64,000 nt of DNA, from positions 124,001 to 188,000 of the forward strand of contig CAKJVC010000008.1 of NCBI GenBank assembly GCA_918026815.1, read 5' to 3'. Positions 34,383-47,191 of this stretch are shown one piece after another. The stretch comes from Chalara sp. BL73. Lineage: Eukaryota; Ascomycota; Leotiomycetes; Helotiales. A program made the translations under genes and the position numbers. The notes below the pieces were generated by a model, which did not search any database, was not told where the DNA came from, and was given only the letters and a program-made list of their open reading frames with translations. Positions within the stretch are counted from its first letter, which is position 1; every line of letters begins with the position of its first letter.

Positions 34383-37219
34383 ATGATTAGCGGATATGGC
34401 CATGGAGGGCGCGGTGGGAAGACAAAGATACGGCCGCCACGGAGGGTAAGGTTTTTTTTGGGGGGAGTTTAGTTTTGAGGGCACCTTGTTGATTGACCTT
34501 TGATATTCACCCCACCTTGTCACCAACCGTACTCAATCTTATACAATTCCTCCCTCTACCCTACCAAAGCCTCTCCTCTGTTTATACTGAGGAATGCTTG
34601 AAGGCGAGGTTTTGATACTAGATGTGTACCGCACAGCTTGAAAGACAAAATGGAAGACTCTTTTCTAGCGATCTCGTGTACTCTTTACACCTCAGCGAGC
34701 TAGCATTTTCAGTATTACATCTCCCGCATGGCTTTCAAACCCATACTTCCTGAATAAAGTAGCTAATTTCCTTCTACGAGCAGGGTATTAGCGGTGGTGA
34801 TACGGATTTTACAAAAATGTGGGAGATACTCAGCTCAGCCTTACGAGAAATCCATGAGAAGAACGCCAGCAAGCTCTCTTTCGAGCAACTGTACCGCGCC
34901 TCTTATAAAATCGTACTCAAAAAGCAAGGTGACCAGCTTTATGACCGAGTTAAAGAATATGAAGAACAATGGTTCGGGACGCAGGTGATGCCCAGCATTC
35001 GAAAGCTCATCACAAGCAACCTCATCAATATCACAATAGGAGGTATGGACGGAATAACGCCGAACGAACGCAGGTTGACTGGCGAGGAATTTCTCAAAGG
35101 GATGAAGGCAAGCTGGCAAGATCATCAAACCGTGATGAATATGACCACAGACGTACTAATGTATATGGATCGAGTCTACTGCACTGACAATCGGAAACCC
35201 TCGATTTATGTCACAGCTATGGGCTTGTTCCGAGACCATATCCTAAGAGCCCGACTGGCAAATTCCGAATTGGTTACGTTTGATATTCTCAATTCAGTCA
35301 TCTTTGACCAAATAGATATGGAGCGAGGAGGAGACGTCATTGATAAGCACCTTATTCGGTCATGCGTTCACATGCTAGAGGCATTATATGAGACAGAAAA
35401 CGAAGAGTCAAACGAAAAGCTTTACCTAACAGTGTTCGAAGTTGAGTTTTTGAAACGTAGTCTAGTATTTTATGAGAAGGAATGCGACAAATTTCTTCGC
35501 GAAGGAGACGCCAGCTCATGGCTTCGACACTCCAAAAAACGCCTTTCGGAGGAAGAGGGCAGATGCCAAACTACGATCCTACCTGTCTCTTCCCCGAAGA
35601 TTGCAAAAGTGGTAGAAGATAAGTTGGTCAGACAGCACATGTCAGACTTCCTAGCTTTAGAAGGAAGCGGGATTAAGGCAATGATCGAAAATGACCGGAT
35701 TGGGGATCTCAGTCTGCTCTACGAACTTGTCAGTCGCGTCGACAAAACTTTAGAGCCGCTGAAGTTAGCGTTACAAAGTCGGATTGTGGAGCTTGGTACT
35801 GAAATTAATAGAACAATACAAGAGACGGATTTCGGTGTGGTACTAGAAGGACAGGCAGAAGAAGGGGAGGCAAGCGACAAGCCTAAAGCCCCGAAGATTA
35901 GTGTAGCTACTAAGCTGACCGCAGCCGCCATCCGTTGGGTTGATTGTGTTTTACAACTGAAAGATAAATTCGACAAGTTGTGGAAATCATGCTTTGACGA
36001 GGACCTGGTCTTACAGACAGCGCTTACGAAAGCCTTCAGCGACTTCATCAACCTCTTTCCTCGGTGCTCAGAATATGTTTCCCTGTTCATCGACGACAAC
36101 CTTAAGAAGGGCATAAAGGGCAAGACTGAAACGGAGGTGGATATAATCCTTGACAAAGCGACAACTCTACTTCGATACATACAAGATAAAGACATGTTCG
36201 AACGCTACTATAAGAAGCACTTGGCGCGTCGACTACTGCATGGAAAATCGGAATCTGCAGATGTTGAAAGGCAAATGATTTCAAGGATGAAGCTAGAGAT
36301 CGGTAACACTTTCACTACCAAACTTGAAGGAATGTTCAAAGATATGTCGATGTCAGAAGATCTCGCATCCGGATACCGCACTTACATCAACAATTTGGGC
36401 GATCGGGATGAGAGGCAAATTGATCTGAATATCAACGTCCTGACTTCTAATTATTGGCCAATGGAATCTGTTGGTAGCGGCAACGATGCTTGTAACTGGC
36501 CTCCACAGATAAAGGCATTACAAGAATCTTTTAAGACATTCTACCTGAAAGAGCGAAATGGACGAACTCTGACCTGGCTGGGTAATCTGGGAAGCGCCGA
36601 CATAAAAGCAACATTCCCGAAGATTTCTGGCGGTCAAGGTGTCCTGGGCAGAGAAAGAAAGTACGAGCTCAATGTATCAACATATGGCATGGTCGTATTG
36701 ATGCATTTCAATGATCTTGGAGATGGAGAATATTTGAGCTTCGAGGAAATTCAACAGCGCACCAACATCCCTATTGATCACTTAAGCAGAGCACTAGGCA
36801 CCTTGTCAATGTCACCTAAGGTAAAGGTACTGAACAAAGTCCCGACAAGCAAAGAGTTACCGAAATCTGGCGATAAGTTCACGTTCAACTCCAGCTTTGT
36901 AAGTAAGACTATCAAAATTAAAGCTCCCGTCATTGCTGGTCCTGTCAACAAGGTGGAAGGCGAGGAGGAACGAAAGGACACGGAGGATCGGAACGATGAG
37001 CATCGCGGAAATATCATTGATACGGTCATCGTCCGTATTATGAAGGCACGGAAATTATTTACTCACCAGCAATTGGTGCTGGAAGTGATCGACCAGTTGC
37101 GCAATCGTTTCCCACCAAACATGAATATGATGAAACGTCGCATTGAGAGTCTTATTGACCGGGAATACCTCGAACGAGTTGAGAACGCAGATACTCCTAC
37201 CTACAAGTATCTTGCCTAA
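34383..37219 (+). CDS. CUL3: Cullin-3, scaffold of CRL3 ubiquitin ligases, two exons, 832 aa
   Basis: Exon 1 is 34383-34445 (MISGYGHGGRGGKTKIRPPRR) and exon 2 is 34784-37219. The 338-nt intron (GTAAGG to GAGCAG) is long for this genome. The IRPPRR start is usual for fungal Cul3. Cullin repeats begin at FTKMWEILSSALREIHEKNASKLSFEQLYR. The cullin homology domain includes DMFERYYKKHLARRLL, and the winged-helix end is MMKRRIESLIDREYLER...YKYLA. The Nedd8 acceptor lysine is in VRIMKARK, about residue 775. Cul3 binds BTB adaptors at its N-terminus and the RING protein Rbx1 at its C-terminus. It is intact and close to the family's usual length. Confidence 0.95.
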
Positions 37220-38025
37220 CCAGTCGTGGCTATGACTTTTATGAGCATTCTTGCATTTCAGCGTCAAAAGGAGAGCGGCGCATTCCTGGATTTATAGGTG
37301 CATGGTTGCACGGAGTTCTTACGGGTTATCATCGAGGGGTAGGAACAATATGGCTGGAGTTTAAGGCAGGATTATGGGACACTCCAGCTAACGACAATGA
37401 ATGTATCGTAGTTTACGAGGATGAAGGAATATGATTACAAAGAACTGTATTACGTATGAGCCTTTGGAGACTCATACGTGATTGCCAAATCTGTAAATGG
37501 AACATATCACATGAAATCCTTCAGCAAAGCATTCCACTTTGTTTAATCAATGTCCTCCAAAGCAAACCAACTTTGGCGATCTTAATTTTAAGAATTATCC
37601 TTTCTTTTCTTCATATTCGATCATGACTTTTGCGTCCAGAATGGAGGTTCTTCTTATATGGAAACATGCCCAGACAAACACATCCCCATCTTTACCCCAG
37701 AAAGTGCTTATCGGACGCCAAGATTACAGCCGCATCTTGATAAGGCGCCGACTTTCTCCCCTCGGTATCTTTCACCTGCGTACTGCATCATCACATCTAT
37801 TCACCTCAAGTAGCTTCTTTATGAAATTCCGATGACGGTGGGACTGGACTTGCATTCTCAAATATTCAATTCATGTCATGAATTGCCATAGTTCGTTCTG
37901 CAATTCCACTGCCATTCCCCCCCCTCTTCTTGTTTAGGCAGACAACCTCAACAGTCGAAGAGCGCATCACCATTGCAGGACCTCACAACCGCGATTGTCT
38001 CCAGATTCGCACAGTAGCAGGTAAT
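37220..38025. other. Spacer and probable 5' leader of the SNF2 gene
   Basis: About 800 bp. The frame of the next gene is open upstream of its ATG from a TTTAG at about 37935, preceded by a C/T-rich stretch, so a spliced 5' leader is possible. A 99-codon frame at 37539-37835 has no recognised motif. Confidence 0.45.
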
Positions 38026-41000
38026 ATGATCTATAATCAAGAGCCTTTGCCCAAGCGGCGAAAATTGAGTGTTTCGGGCGAAATTAGAATGCCATTGCAC
38101 AGTATCCCCAACCTCAGTCTCGATATCGAGAAATACATTCCTGCAGGGTGCATACGGATTCGCAGATCCGAATGTCATATGCCCGATGATTTGTGGGATT
38201 CCTGCAGCAAGTGGAGGACTTTGTGGCCAGGTCGAGATCTGCCGCCAGATGATGATTCCTATCTGCCTAATGTAAGCTTGAATCTTCGACATAAATTGAT
38301 GTTTGTTGCTGATACTAGCTGGAATCAGCCGATACGAAATCTTTTGATTAAATCCTCTCTTATACATTATTCTCTTCTTCACTCCGAGTTATTGATTCGA
38401 CTAGAATTCAAGACAAATGACGAACAGCGTGGTCAAGTGAGGGTTCATATTCTGCCGGATGACGTTGGAAGAAGCGTTATTGCCAGGAATAAAACTGCCC
38501 TACGGAAGGCTATGCAGAGACTTCTGTTAGATATCGACGTCACAAATACGGTTTGGAATGCTGAATGGATAGAGGAAACTCCGTTTGCGCATATCGATCC
38601 TTCTCTAGATCAGGAAGAACAAGATGACGCCTCGCTGTTCTATATTTTCAATACACTCCCATCGCCGAAACCAGAACCAGAGCTTATCACAGATGAATAT
38701 GCTCGCAACGCAATCTACAGCCTTCTCGAGAGCGATGTTGAGGGACTGACCACGACTATGCATGAATACCAGAGAAGGTCCGCTGCGACAATGCTCCAAC
38801 GAGAGACACAGCCTTCGAGAGTGCTTGATCCCAGGCTACGACCAGTGTTAGATCAACAAGGCAGCACGTGGTTCTGTGATTTTAATACAGGCGCGATTTT
38901 GAAGGAGGCTCGCACATATGAAACCACGAGAGGCGGCATATGTGCCGAGACTATGGGTTTGGGTAAAACGCTTATCTGTTTAGCGGTAATTCTTGCCACC
39001 AAAGATATCTCATCGCAGATCCCCATCGAATATTCTGTCGGTACTGTTCCAGTGCGGCCCACCACAGGTTCTCTTAGGGAGGTTTGTGCAGCAATGATCG
39101 GTAGAGCTGCAATTCCCTGGAAAAATTACTTCACCGTGTTGGAAGCCGAAGGCTTAGATTACTCAGAATGCAGAAAGGCGATACAGAGATATCCAGGGCA
39201 TTACTTCATTCCTCCTCCTGGCCCTCGTCGAGGATCTCGTAACCCTATCACTAAGCCTCCACGGAAAATCTGGCTTTCTAGTGCCACGATAGTGGTCGTT
39301 CCAGCAAACTTAGTAAAGCAATGGCAGCACGAAATCCAGAAACATACTTTTGGGTAAGCAGGCTCTCAGAGCAAATTTCCTTGATTCGGAATATCCCAAG
39401 ATTTGTTCTGCTCGTGAGACAGGTATCTATCTCTAAAATATGTCTTTAGAATAGATGTCTCTTACATCAATATTTTTCGATCAAAATATTATCAGAAGTG
39501 AATAGCTGACTTTGAGATTCTGATGATAGGTTAAAAGTGCTCGTTTTAATCAGCTCAAAGGATAAATTACCCGTGTCTGAAGAGTTGCGAGAATACGATA
39601 TTATCCTATTTAGCAAGCAGAGATTTGATTTGGAGGCTACAGACGGATTTGACAAAATGGGACGCTCAAAATCTAGTACATTTGGTGTGTGTGAATGCCC
39701 ATATATCGGTGCAACCAGAGATAGAGACTGCACTTGCTTCAAGCAAAAGGATACGTACCAGTCTCCACTGAAGGAGATTCTTTTCAAGCGGTTGATCTCC
39801 GATGAAGGCCATACTTTTGGAAATGCCTCTAAGGCCTCAAGAACAGACGCATCGACAGTCATTGATTTCTTACAAGTCTCGGCCCGTTGGATTATCTCCG
39901 GAACTCCCACTAGGGGGCTTTACGGTGCAGAAGTCTCCCTTAGATCGTCCAGATCCACCAGCCATACCCCCTTGTCACCTAGTGAGATGGAGGATGAGAT
40001 AAATCTGGCGACAGGTGTGGCCAGTTCTTTTGAAATCCTTGGCCATTTAGTGTCACTTCCAAAAAATACAGAAGATGGGCTAGCTTCCTATCGAGAAGAG
40101 CGGAAAGACCTTGAAAAGCTTGGTAACATTGCGTCGGTCTTTTTGAAAGCTAGGCCTTGGGCGAATACCCTTGAAGATGGAGATATTGCATCATGGTCAC
40201 AGTACGTCTTGCAGCCTCGACACGGATCAAAAAGTCATGGAAATATGGGTTGTTTGAGGTCCACTCTAGAAGGTATGATTATCCGCCACCGACCTGAGGA
40301 TGTCGAACGAGACATAATTTTGCCTCCTTTACAACAATCGATTGTCAATATTGAGGGCTCCGTGCAAGACAAGCTTTCTTTGAACATTTTTTCCATGATG
40401 ATTGTATCTAATGCCGTCACTTCTGAGCGAAAGGATGCAGATTATCTTTTCCATCCTCGCCAAAGAAAGGCGCTTAACCTGCTGGTCTCCAATCTGCGAC
40501 AAGCCTCTTTCCATTGGTCGGGATTTACTATGGAAGATGTTCGGACCACAGTTGACCTTTCGAGGAGCTTCCTTGAAAAAAGGGAAGTAAACGTAACAGC
40601 CGGTGACGAGGGTCTTTTAGAAGAGGCTATTCGATATGGAGAATTAGTCATGTCTAATAGCCTTCAAAAATGCATCCACGACTCGCATGAGTTGCCCGTC
40701 TACATTCAAAACGATTGTCCAGATGAGATAAGAAGTGCTTGGGCGCTAGATGGGAAATCCAAGAACCCGACTTTGATGGGATTAACGATGGTTCATGCTG
40801 CCCAAAAATTTGTTACGTCTCAACTGTGGAAAGAGGATCCGATGGATGGATTAGTTGGGGCTGGAAAACGAGCCCTGCAAGAGGCACATGATGCAGCTTA
40901 CACTCAGTCCAGCTCGAACCGCTCGAAAAAGAGCACTAAAGCCTCGAAATCGACCAAGACCGAAGTTAGTGTGGAGTTGGCTGGTGGTTTGACTGTGGTT

Positions 41001-43201
41001 GCCGAAGAGAGGTATGTAAATCATAAACCAAATGCATCAAAGCCTTGCCCTCGAAAGGCACGGACAATCATATGCATGTTGTACCGCAAGATCCCTTATC
41101 TGTATACATTGCGAAAGATTGCTGACCTTCATGGACTTTAGTCCAAGAAAACGTAGCAGGAACTTCAGCAAACAAAACGTGTTAAATTGGGACATTCAGG
41201 CTGATGGAGTATCCGCAATTACGCCGCCATCGGCTAATAAAGTATTCATCGATGAAGAATCCCAATCAAGAAGCAAGTCACGGTTTGCTCTCAGGAAGAC
41301 AGATAAGACAGAACTAGCAGGGACCTTAAACCCATTGTCTCCACTCGCAACGGCCTCCATCATTTCGACATCCTCTGCGAAGCTATCATATTTGATGGAT
41401 AGAATAATGCTTTATCAAGAAGAAGAAAAAATTATCGTGTTCTACGAGGCAGAGAACGTAGCATACTATATTGCTCAGGCCCTGGAGTGTCTTCAAATAA
41501 AGCATTTGATTTATGCAAAGTCACTGCCATCTGCACGCAAAGCCCAATATGTTGTCACATTTAATCAAACTGATACCTTCAGAGTCTTGCTCATGTAAGA
41601 GGCCTCCTAATGTACTGAATCATGAGTGGTTGCTAATAATTCCTCGCAGGGACATCTCACAGGCTGCATTTGGTCTTGACTTAAGCTCTGCTTCTAGAGT
41701 CTACTTTGTTAATCCAGTTTTTTCACCACAGGTTGAAGCACAAGCAGTCAAGCGCGCTCATCGTATCGGACAAACAAAACCTGTGTTTGTGGAGACGCTT
41801 GTGCTTAAAGGGAGTATTGAAGAGGTGATATTGGATCGAAGATCGAACCTCACGACCGAAGAACACAACAGATGTAAGAATAACATCCTAGATGATGATA
41901 CTATGTACAATTGGATAAGGAATGTGAGGTTTATGCAAATTTCTATGCCGGAGATAGCAGGCCCAGAGCAAATGGCCGAGCTGGGGATGCCTCAGCTTGT
42001 ATTCGGCAGGAACACAACTTCTAAGCCCGTGTCCAGCTTCCATGATCCTGACGCAGATTTGGTAGTGGACGGGTTCAGTCCTAAAGCAAAGAGAAAAATA
42101 AATATTTCTTTCGGCACTGAAGTGGATGACGATACTTCATCAACCTGCAATGCGAGAGTAAGAAAAGTTGGCTTTGCTAAAGGACAATCCCAGGAAGATA
42201 TTCATCCACAAATGGAAGCCCCTTCGGCCACTATCACTCTTGCTACCTTACAAGCGACAGCACCAACTATCAGAGAATCTTTCATAGCAGCTGATCGATC
42301 ACAACCCGAATTTGAGCTGGGAATTGCACAAGCGAGATCATTGCCCATTCCGATGTCAGACAAAGAAAATGCCAATGAAGCCAATCAAGAGGCTTTGTGC
42401 AAGCGTAAGCTACTCGAAGTTGAATCCGAAATTGTCCTAGGTTCACAGCCTTCAATTTTTGGAGATGGTAGTCCACCACTGAAGAAACCCAAAAAGTCAG
42501 TAAGCTTTGCCCTTCCAGACGCACCATCAAATGAAATTAAAACTATGGGCGAGTCACTACGCGGTAGTAGTCCAAGGAACTTTTCATCTTTCCAATTTCA
42601 ATTCCAAGGAGAGCATCCAGATTTTTATAGCAGCACCGCCGGGAATACTTTGCGACGGCAGGAGCAAGCTGTGAAAGGTCTTCTCATGCCTGCTGAAACT
42701 TCTCCAGGCGTAGGCCCATCCAATCACTCCTATCCAGACGAGTCAGACGATGAGATTGAGTTCGGAACTCCAGCTCGTAAAGTTCGCCGGGCAGGCAGCT
42801 CACGCCACTGGTACTTTCGAAAACGAAGCATCGGGCTCAAGGTCGGAGATGTTTATCAGCAAGTACCTATTGAAGATGCTAGTTCTTCTACTAGCACAAA
42901 CTCAAGAAAATCATCGTCACCAGCCAGTACAAGTGCTTTCCCTGAAAGGAATGGCTCGAATCCACGGAGTTCTATTGGTAATCTCAACAAAGACACAAGT
43001 AGTTCCTCCAAGGCCGAGAGAGCTCGGCTTGATTCGAACGGCTTCAAGTCCTTGCTTGTCAAATTTCGTATCACGCAAAGCCTCCATAATCTGGGGGACA
43101 TCGAGAAACAATCAGATGCCTTTCGTAAGGAGATGCAATGTTTGGGAGCAACCATGGGACCGAAAGGATGGGTTGTAAATGTGCGAACTAAGGACTGGTG
43201 A
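38026..43201 (+). CDS. SNF2-family ATPase/helicase with split lobes, four exons, 1604 aa
   Basis: Exons are 38026-39353, 39530-41011, 41142-41594 and 41650-43201; all phases agree and branch sites are clear. The start MIYNQEPLPKRRKL has a basic, nuclear-localisation-like run. Motif I is AETMGLGKTL (Lys about 314), motif II is DEGH at about 534-537 instead of DEAH, and motif III is SGTPTRGL. About 480 residues separate motif II from the second lobe, which starts near SAKLSYLMDRI and has MDISQAAFGLDLSSASRVYF and QAVKRAHRIGQ. The layout recalls the Rad5/SHPRH/Irc20 branch, where the gap often holds a RING; I see no RING there, only the Cys-rich CECPYIGATRDRDCTC before motif II. A roughly 430-residue disordered tail holds PKKSVSFALP, a possible PP1-docking motif. 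A DNA-translocase role in the nucleus is inferred. Confidence 0.88.
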
Positions 43202-43662
43202 AAGCCTTTGGTCGGCGATCTTCCCATGATCGCACCAAAGCTTTCGCCATGTAAAATATTATGAATATAAGTTTGAGGGAAAGGAGGCTGAGGACATCTA
43301 GGTATGCTTGGTGTATAAGATAGAGAGATAGATAGAGCAGATAGCATGCTATGATGAATAGAGTCTCATTCCGCATTAGATCCTGAACACGCTGCCTCCG
43401 TATTATCGTTTCGATGATCACATATCCTCCTTGGACGTTTGAATTGACATATACCAGCATTCCCGAAGTCTCCAAAGATAGACATAATTTCTTTGATATT
43501 ATGTTGCTCATATTAGCTTTCAAGACAAGAAAGTCAGGGTATCATACAAAAATGTTCCGCTAAAACTCCATCCCAATGTGTCCTATTTCCTTCACTTATG
43601 CAATACTTCATGCCCATCCCCTATGTGTTCTTGTATCTACACCTCTGTCCCTATAACTCTGA
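43202..43662. other. Convergent 3' spacer
   Basis: 461 bp between the 3' ends of two convergent genes, AT-rich, expected to hold both 3' UTRs. No further feature was seen. Confidence 0.5.
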
Positions 43663-44334
43663 TTAAGGCTCCCCATCAATCTCCTGGCAAACACATTCTA
43701 ACCGAAACCCATCCGGGTCCAGTATAAAAGCCGCATAATAAAACGCGCCAAACTCCTCCAAAACGGCCGGCTTTCCCTCATCCTTCCCTCCATTCCTGCA
43801 CGCCGCCATCCAGAACTCCCTTACAGCCCTCCTTGACGGCGCGTTAAACGTAACACTGCTCCCTGGACCTGGCGGTCGTGCCGCTTTGCTATACTCAAAA
43901 AGCTTGAGGACCTCGTGGTCCTGATCGAAGCCGAAGCCGACGATGGCTAGGATCTCGTGGTCGTAGATGGGCACTACGTCTAAAGGTGCTAGTATCTTGG
44001 TGTAGAAAGCCTTTGAGGCTTTGTATGAACGGACCCCGAAGGAGATGTGGCCGAGGACTCCCCGCCGCTGCGGGTTCGTGAGGTAGTATTTTGCGCCATC
44101 CGACGTCTTTTTTGTGACGGCTTCGGCGGCGTCTTTTCCTTCGAGCGACTTCGAGTGGCTGTGGCAGAGGTGCGCCGTTGGCAGGGTGCCGAGGAGGTTA
44201 TCTTGCGGTGGTGTCGATGGTGGTGTGATTGCGTAGGTATCGTACTTGTCGGCCTGCGGGGCGCGAGAGTAGCGTGGTGGACGGTTAGGCTTCGCAATAG
44301 GTAAGGTATTGCGAATCCAGTTCATTTTACTCAT
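43663..44334 (-). CDS. VOC (glyoxalase/bleomycin-resistance fold) protein, 223 aa
   Basis: This is a single-exon gene. The first 95 residues are Pro/Ser-rich and probably disordered. From about residue 93 a single VOC module reads LGHISFGVRSYKASKAFYTK, then a run to FYYAAFILDPDGFRLECVCQ. The early His and late Glu in these two blocks are at the usual metal-binding places for the fold. Short VOC proteins of this kind in fungi are generally uncharacterised; they may act as dioxygenases, glyoxalases or small-molecule binders, so no reaction is assigned. The coding sequence is more GC-rich than its neighbours. It lies convergent with the SNF2 gene. Confidence 0.8.
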   Translation of the reverse strand: MSKMNWIRNTLPIAKPNRPPRYSRAPQADKYDTYAITPPSTPPQDNLLGTLPTAHLCHSHSKSLEGKDAAEAVTKKTSDGAKYYLTNPQRRGVLGHISFGVRSYKASKAFYTKILAPLDVVPIYDHEILAIVGFGFDQDHEVLKLFEYSKAARPPGPGSSVTFNAPSRRAVREFWMAACRNGGKDEGKPAVLEEFGAFYYAAFILDPDGFRLECVCQEIDGEP

Positions 44335-45381
44335 CTGGGTTCGTTCTATCTGGGGAGAAACAAGCGATCGTGGGCAGGTATCGAGAGCATGTTGTGTTTG
44401 GGTGTGAGTGGAAAAGCGGTAGAAGAAGAAGGGTTTCAGAACGGGAGGGGTGAAGGGCCATTTTGAGGAACTATCTAGTTCTCTGGAGTATTAAGGTATT
44501 GGAATCCTTTCGCGGTGTTAGGAGAGCGAAGGACGAGACCTTATCATATTAGGGGTCGCTTACGTTAAGCGAGCACCGCTGCGGAATCCTCAGCCTCTGG
44601 TTTAGCCAAGTAGCAGCCAATCGTTAGTTGAAGAGGATTAAGCGAGAAGGTTGGCATGCGTCATTTTATGTGGCAGGTGCTACAACTTTGGATTTTGGGA
44701 TCTGATCCGCATGTTATAAGAAGAGACGGGCCCCAATTTCCATCCTGAAGCGAATCCTTAGATTGGCTCATGCTGATAATACCCACCGCTAGAAAATTTA
44801 AATATCGAATCACCACGAAAACTAGGAAGGTTGAGCTTTTGAGTCAGTTACCATCATCCCTTAAGTGTAGGCTGAGTTCCAACTTACGAGGATGGCTTTC
44901 TCAATAATCACGTGATAAAAATTTACATTCAGATGGCTTGGAGAACAAGGCGGATTGTGACCTAATATCAGTTTCTTGATCTTGCTCGATGATGCAAACA
45001 CAGGTGACGGCTTAGATTTCTGATACTGTTAGTAAGAGTCATTTGCGCTACGAACAATGCCTAGAAGGGAATATAAATTGTCATCGTTAGCAACTTTTGA
45101 GAACTCTCGGCAAGAATAGACTGTACAGTTTCAATTGTGGTTAAAGATTTAATTGATATTTCATTCATACTGCTCTGTCTCTTTCGCCGCATTGAAAACT
45201 CATTAGCCGACCAAAAAAGAACAAAGACAGTATCACTCAGAAAATATCTTCAATGAGAGTTCTCGCTTAAAATAGGAGTAAAGTAGAGTAATGTTGTCTC
45301 TTCATACTACATGAGAATAGCGAGGCTAGACGGCCTATGGCCAAGTATGGAGAATAAGCCTTTATGGAGGCTAACGATTAA
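44335..45381. other. Intergenic region upstream of the VOC gene
   Basis: About 1 kb that contains the VOC promoter (right after 44334) and the 3' UTR of SWD3 (before 45382). An imperfect palindrome GCTTACGTTAAGC lies near 44560. No coding segment or RNA gene is supported. Confidence 0.45.
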
Positions 45382-46873
45382 TTAATCCTCTTCCATGACA
45401 TCATGCCTATCGATTGACCGATATGACAGGCTCCTTTCCCTGGTAACATTTGGGGTATCATCGCTTCCAATGTCATTTTCGACTTTAACGTCATCCATTC
45501 CAATATCCGCACCATCCCCCCCATCCCCATACCTCAAATCATTCATTACATTGTTCTTATCGTCATCCTCGATTGTATCAACCCAAATCCTGACTGTCCC
45601 ATCAAGACCTCCGCTCACAATCGTCCCAGGTCGGCCTGGGTAAGTATCAACCCAGCAAACCACACCTTCGTGCCCAGTAACTCGTTGTGCAATGTCTCTG
45701 GTCCTGACGTCCCAGAATATAATTTCTCCGTTCTCGCTGCCAGAGACTATGAAACTATCGGTACCGCTAATGCCAAATGCGCCGCCAAGTGAGTATTTCA
45801 TGTTAGTATGTCCTTGGTACGTCTTCTTGCAAGTTCCAGAAACGTAGTCCCAAAGCCTGATGCATGAATCAAGTGTGAATGCAAGAATATATCGACCATT
45901 TGGAGAGAATCGAACTGTAGTGACAGGCGCATTGTCTTCATGTACAATTGTCCGGAGACATTGACCAGTCGCTGTATCCCATACTCGACTAAGATAATCA
46001 GCTGGGAAATAGACCTTGATGAACAGAATATAATACGTACACTAGACCATCGGTAGAGCAGCTGCAGACCAACGTCCCATCTCGAATAAAATCTACGCCG
46101 CCAACAGGATCCGAATGCGCAGGCAAACTCCGCATCTGTCTCCTCGCTCTCAGATCCCACAAAACCACAGCCTCATCATAGCTTCCACTGACAAGCATAT
46201 TGCCCTTTGGCGAAAACGCTAACGAGTAAACATAATTGTGATGTCCCAGCAGTGGTGCGGGATATGGTTTTCCTGTAGCCCTATGCCACAGTCGTATCGC
46301 TTTATCGTCTGAGCCGGAAGCTAAAGTTTTTGAATCAGGGCTCCAAGCGATTGTAGATACGCCAGCCAGATGTCCTTCTAAAGTGCGCATGTGCTTGCCT
46401 GTTACTGCGTCCCATATCTTGATTGTCCCGTCTGCTGAGCAACTCGCAATCCATCGGCCATCTGGTGAAAACCGAACTTGTGAGACACCTTTCGTATGAC
46501 CTTTCAGAATAAATTTCTGCTTATAATTAAGCTTCAAGGGTTTGTATGCCGGCGGGGACGACGCATCGTCATCATCGAAATGATGGGAACGGTGACTGTC
46601 AGGGGTGCTGGAGCTACTTCTGCTGCGCCTTCGAAAACTGCGATCACGGTCATCTGCACTATCATCTGAAGCTGAAGAGTGCGATCTGCGCCGGCCACCT
46701 GTATCTTGACGCGGGCTCAGTTTTGATGATCGATAGGACTTGTGGTCTCCATCAATATCTGGAGAGCTATATCGAGGTGTGTCAGTTTCGCTATCATACG
46801 CGCTTAAACGTCTTCTCTTAGTTGAGTGCCGAATCTCTGAGTCACCGCTTGGAGCAGAATTAAAATCAGACAT
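45382..46873 (-). CDS. SWD3: COMPASS subunit Swd3 (WDR5 homologue), two exons, 479 aa
   Basis: Exon 1 is 46873-46041 and exon 2 is 45988-45382. The 53-nt intron (GTACGT, AGCTGATT branch, CTTAG) restores GLVRVWD in frame. About 110 disordered Ser/Arg-rich residues come first. Then a seven-bladed WD40 propeller starts at [19 protein letters not shown], with typical [47 protein letters not shown] and [12 protein letters not shown] units. The order and spacing fit WDR5/Swd3, a core subunit of the Set1/COMPASS H3K4 methyltransferase in the nucleus. The C-terminal 70 residues are acidic and lie outside the propeller. It is divergent from ISC1, with 318 bp between start codons. Confidence 0.9.
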
Positions 46874-47191
46874 ATTGTATGATTTGTCGAGATAAAACTG
46901 ACGTGGGAGACGCGACGTGTTTCTAGTCTCAGCAATAAATTGAGCTTTAGCTACACCGCCTTCCAAATTCGCTTGCTTTACGGTAGCAGCTCTAGAAACC
47001 CCAGGTTTAGTGCAGGCCCGAGAATAATATTAAGGTACATTACGATCACTTCCAAACAGCAATCATACACATCCACATTTAGATCTATACAGCATCAGTT
47101 AAGGTAGGCAATGGTATCAGACTTCTAGAACAATATTTACGACTTATCTTGACTCAAAGATTTTGGGAAATATCAAGTAAACTGGGACGAT
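46874..47191. promoter_or_regulatory. Divergent promoter region of SWD3 and ISC1
   Basis: 318 bp lie between the two start codons of the head-to-head pair. No particular factor site is called. Confidence 0.5.

Noticed and set aside
41012..41141. Cys-rich translated stretch (SYACCTARSLICIHC) that looked like a missing RING finger in the SNF2 protein
   Set aside because: It lies wholly inside a clean 130-nt intron (GTATGT, TTGCTGACC branch, CTTTAG) whose removal keeps the reading frame, so the Cys pattern is chance.
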